A stretch of 32,873 nt of DNA from JAJZJT01 sp049964655. GTDB taxonomy: Bacteria > Actinomycetota > Acidimicrobiia > Acidimicrobiales > RAAP-2. The notes beneath the pieces were generated by a model. That model was given only the letters and a program-made list of their open reading frames with translations, did not search any database and was not told the origin of the DNA. The translations under genes and the position numbers were made by a program. Shown in pieces: positions 31,951 to 32,873 of the stretch (position 1 is the first letter of the stretch; the number at the start of each line of letters is the position of its first letter). The stretch spans positions 1 to 32,873 of the forward strand of contig JBMFXC010000022.1 in the NCBI GenBank assembly GCA_049964655.1, read 5' to 3'.

Positions 31951-31956
31951 ATGCTA
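31951..31956 (-). promoter_or_regulatory. -10 hexamer TAGCAT of the rpsF operon
   Basis: TAGCAT on the minus strand fits TANNNT and lies just upstream of the hairpin-rich leader, 122 bp before the rpsF ATG. No clear -35 is seen. Confidence 0.4.
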
Positions 31957-32018
31957 GCGGCTCGGCCAGCACTGCTCTGGCACGCCTCCGGAACGGCAGG
32001 CGCGCCTCCGGTGCCGGC

Positions 32019-32046
32019 GACCCGTATCGGCGGACCCGTATCGGCG
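32019..32046. repeat. 14-bp tandem duplication between rpsF and panB
   Basis: Two perfect copies of GACCCGTATCGGCG lie in the 286-bp spacer between panB and rpsF. The rest of the spacer contains the rpsF promoter and leader. Confidence 0.85.
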
Positions 32047-32114
32047 AACCGCCGCCGAGGGCACCCGGGCGGCCGGCACGACGGCGGTGCCGATCGGTCG
32101 CGGCACCGCCGACG

Positions 32115-32873
32115 TCAGTGGTAGCTCTCGTCCTCGGAGGGGAAGTCACCCGAGCGCACGTCGGCGACGTAGGCCGCGAGTGCCGTCGTGGCGTCCGCGG
32201 CGAGGCTGGCGTACGTGCGGACGAAGCGGGGCACCTGGGCATTGAAGCCGAGGACGTCGTGGAAGACGAGCACCTGGCCGTCGCAGTCGGGCCCCGCACC
32301 GATGCCGATGGTGGGCACGTCGACGGCCGCCGTCACGGCCGCGCCGAGGGACGCCGGCACTCCTTCGAGGACGACGGCAAAGCATCCGGCCTCCACCAGT
32401 GCGATCGCGTCAGTCAGCAGCGCTGCAGCCGCCTCCTCGGTGCGTCCCTGCACCCGGTAACCACCCATGGCGTTCACCGACTGCGGGGTCAGCCCGAGAT
32501 GGCCCATCACCGGGATCTCGGCCCCCACCAATGCCTCGACCATCGGCACGCGGCTTGCTCCCCCTTCCAGCTTGACCGCTGCGGCTCCGGCCCGGACCAG
32601 CGCGGCACCGTTACGGACGGTGGTCGCCGGGTCCAGGTGGTAGCTGAGCCACGGGAGGTCGCCCACGACCAGAGCCTCCGTGTGGGCCCGGGCGACGGCG
32701 GCCACGTGGTGGGCCATGTCATCGACGTCGACGTGGAGGGTGTCCGGGTAGCCGAGCACGTTGTTGGCCACCGAGTCGCCGACCAGCACGATGTCGACGC
32801 CGGCGGCGTCGGCGATCCGTGCCGAAGGGGTGTCGTAGGCGGTGACCATCACCAGCGGAGCCGCTCCGTCACG
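32115..32873 (-). CDS. panB: 3-methyl-2-oxobutanoate hydroxymethyltransferase, 5' end outside window
   Basis: At least 252 aa of ketopantoate hydroxymethyltransferase, the first committed step of pantothenate (coenzyme A) synthesis, using 5,10-methylene-tetrahydrofolate. Seen are MVTAYDTPSARIADAAG, LVGDSVANNVLGY (metal Asp), VVGDLPWLSY, AVKLEGG, GHLGLTPQSVNAMGGYRVQGR and TIGIGAGPDCDGQVLVFHD. The frame runs in codon phase to the right edge (RDGAAPLVMVTAYD), matching family N-termini, so the true start is beyond the window. It is a lone gene here on the same strand as the rpsF operon. Confidence 0.95.
   Translation of the reverse strand, partial: RDGAAPLVMVTAYDTPSARIADAAGVDIVLVGDSVANNVLGYPDTLHVDVDDMAHHVAAVARAHTEALVVGDLPWLSYHLDPATTVRNGAALVRAGAAAVKLEGGASRVPMVEALVGAEIPVMGHLGLTPQSVNAMGGYRVQGRTEEAAAALLTDAIALVEAGCFAVVLEGVPASLGAAVTAAVDVPTIGIGAGPDCDGQVLVFHDVLGFNAQVPRFVRTYASLAADATTALAAYVADVRSGDFPSEDESYH

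Overview
The window is about 33 kb of very GC-rich chromosomal DNA from an actinobacterium. Many GTG starts, several TANNNT hexamers placed 6-9 nt before start codons (leaderless transcription), AfsR/SARP-type and RegX3-type regulators, and a zinc-ligand form of ribosomal protein S18 all point that way. An Acidimicrobiia-like lineage is my guess and is not proven by the sequence. Two 100-N assembly gaps lie at 13588-13687 and 29727-29826. The first is inside, and the second beside, short tandem repeats. I see no transposase, prophage, CRISPR array or defence island.

Layout. 1-1000: the 3' half of a tRNA (probably tRNA-Pro) and a crotonase-family enzyme. 1.2-5.9 kb: a DHA2-type drug exporter followed by a SARP/AfsR-like ATPase regulator. 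5.9-9.7 kb: a secreted parallel beta-helix lipoprotein, a diguanylate cyclase and a PaaX-like repressor. 9.7-12.4 kb: a three-histidine-box desaturase and glucose-6-phosphate isomerase (pgi), convergent and overlapping. 12.4-21 kb: a phosphate and fluoride section. It contains an OmpR-type regulator with a degenerate receiver (RR1), a 14-bp minisatellite broken by gap 1, a fluoride riboswitch with a crcB-DUF190-crcB operon, a second canonical OmpR/RegX3-type regulator (RR2), and a high-affinity phosphate transporter in the unusual order pstB-pstS-pstC-pstA. 20.7-28.1 kb: alpha/beta hydrolases, a CoA-transferase, an EEP-fold phosphohydrolase, an S15-type lipoprotein hydrolase, a NYN-domain protein and a small conserved-looking protein. 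28.2-31.9 kb: the replication/ribosome cluster rpsF-ssb-rpsR-rplI-dnaB, split by a repeat-bearing 518-bp spacer containing gap 2. The right end holds panB, cut by the window edge.

How the parts fit. Three 11-bp-periodic GTTCACC-like arrays resemble actinobacterial PHO boxes. They precede pstB (four units), the RR1 transcription unit (three good units of four) and RR2 (three good units of five). This suggests a local phosphate regulon in which both response regulators and the transporter answer to a PhoP/RegX3-type activator; no histidine kinase or phoU is in view. RR1 has lost its phosphoacceptor Asp, the switch Ser/Thr and the Lys, so it probably acts without phosphorylation. The 14-bp repeat that follows it supplies the RR1 stop codon. 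It also places a CTGACA hexamer 18 bp upstream of a TAGGGT hexamer just before the fluoride riboswitch, so repeat copy number could affect fluoride-operon expression.

The most unusual features are the minisatellite/riboswitch promoter, the degenerate PHO-boxed regulator, and two small leaderless ORFs whose TGA stop overlaps the GTG start of the next gene. Each is an inference from sequence alone.
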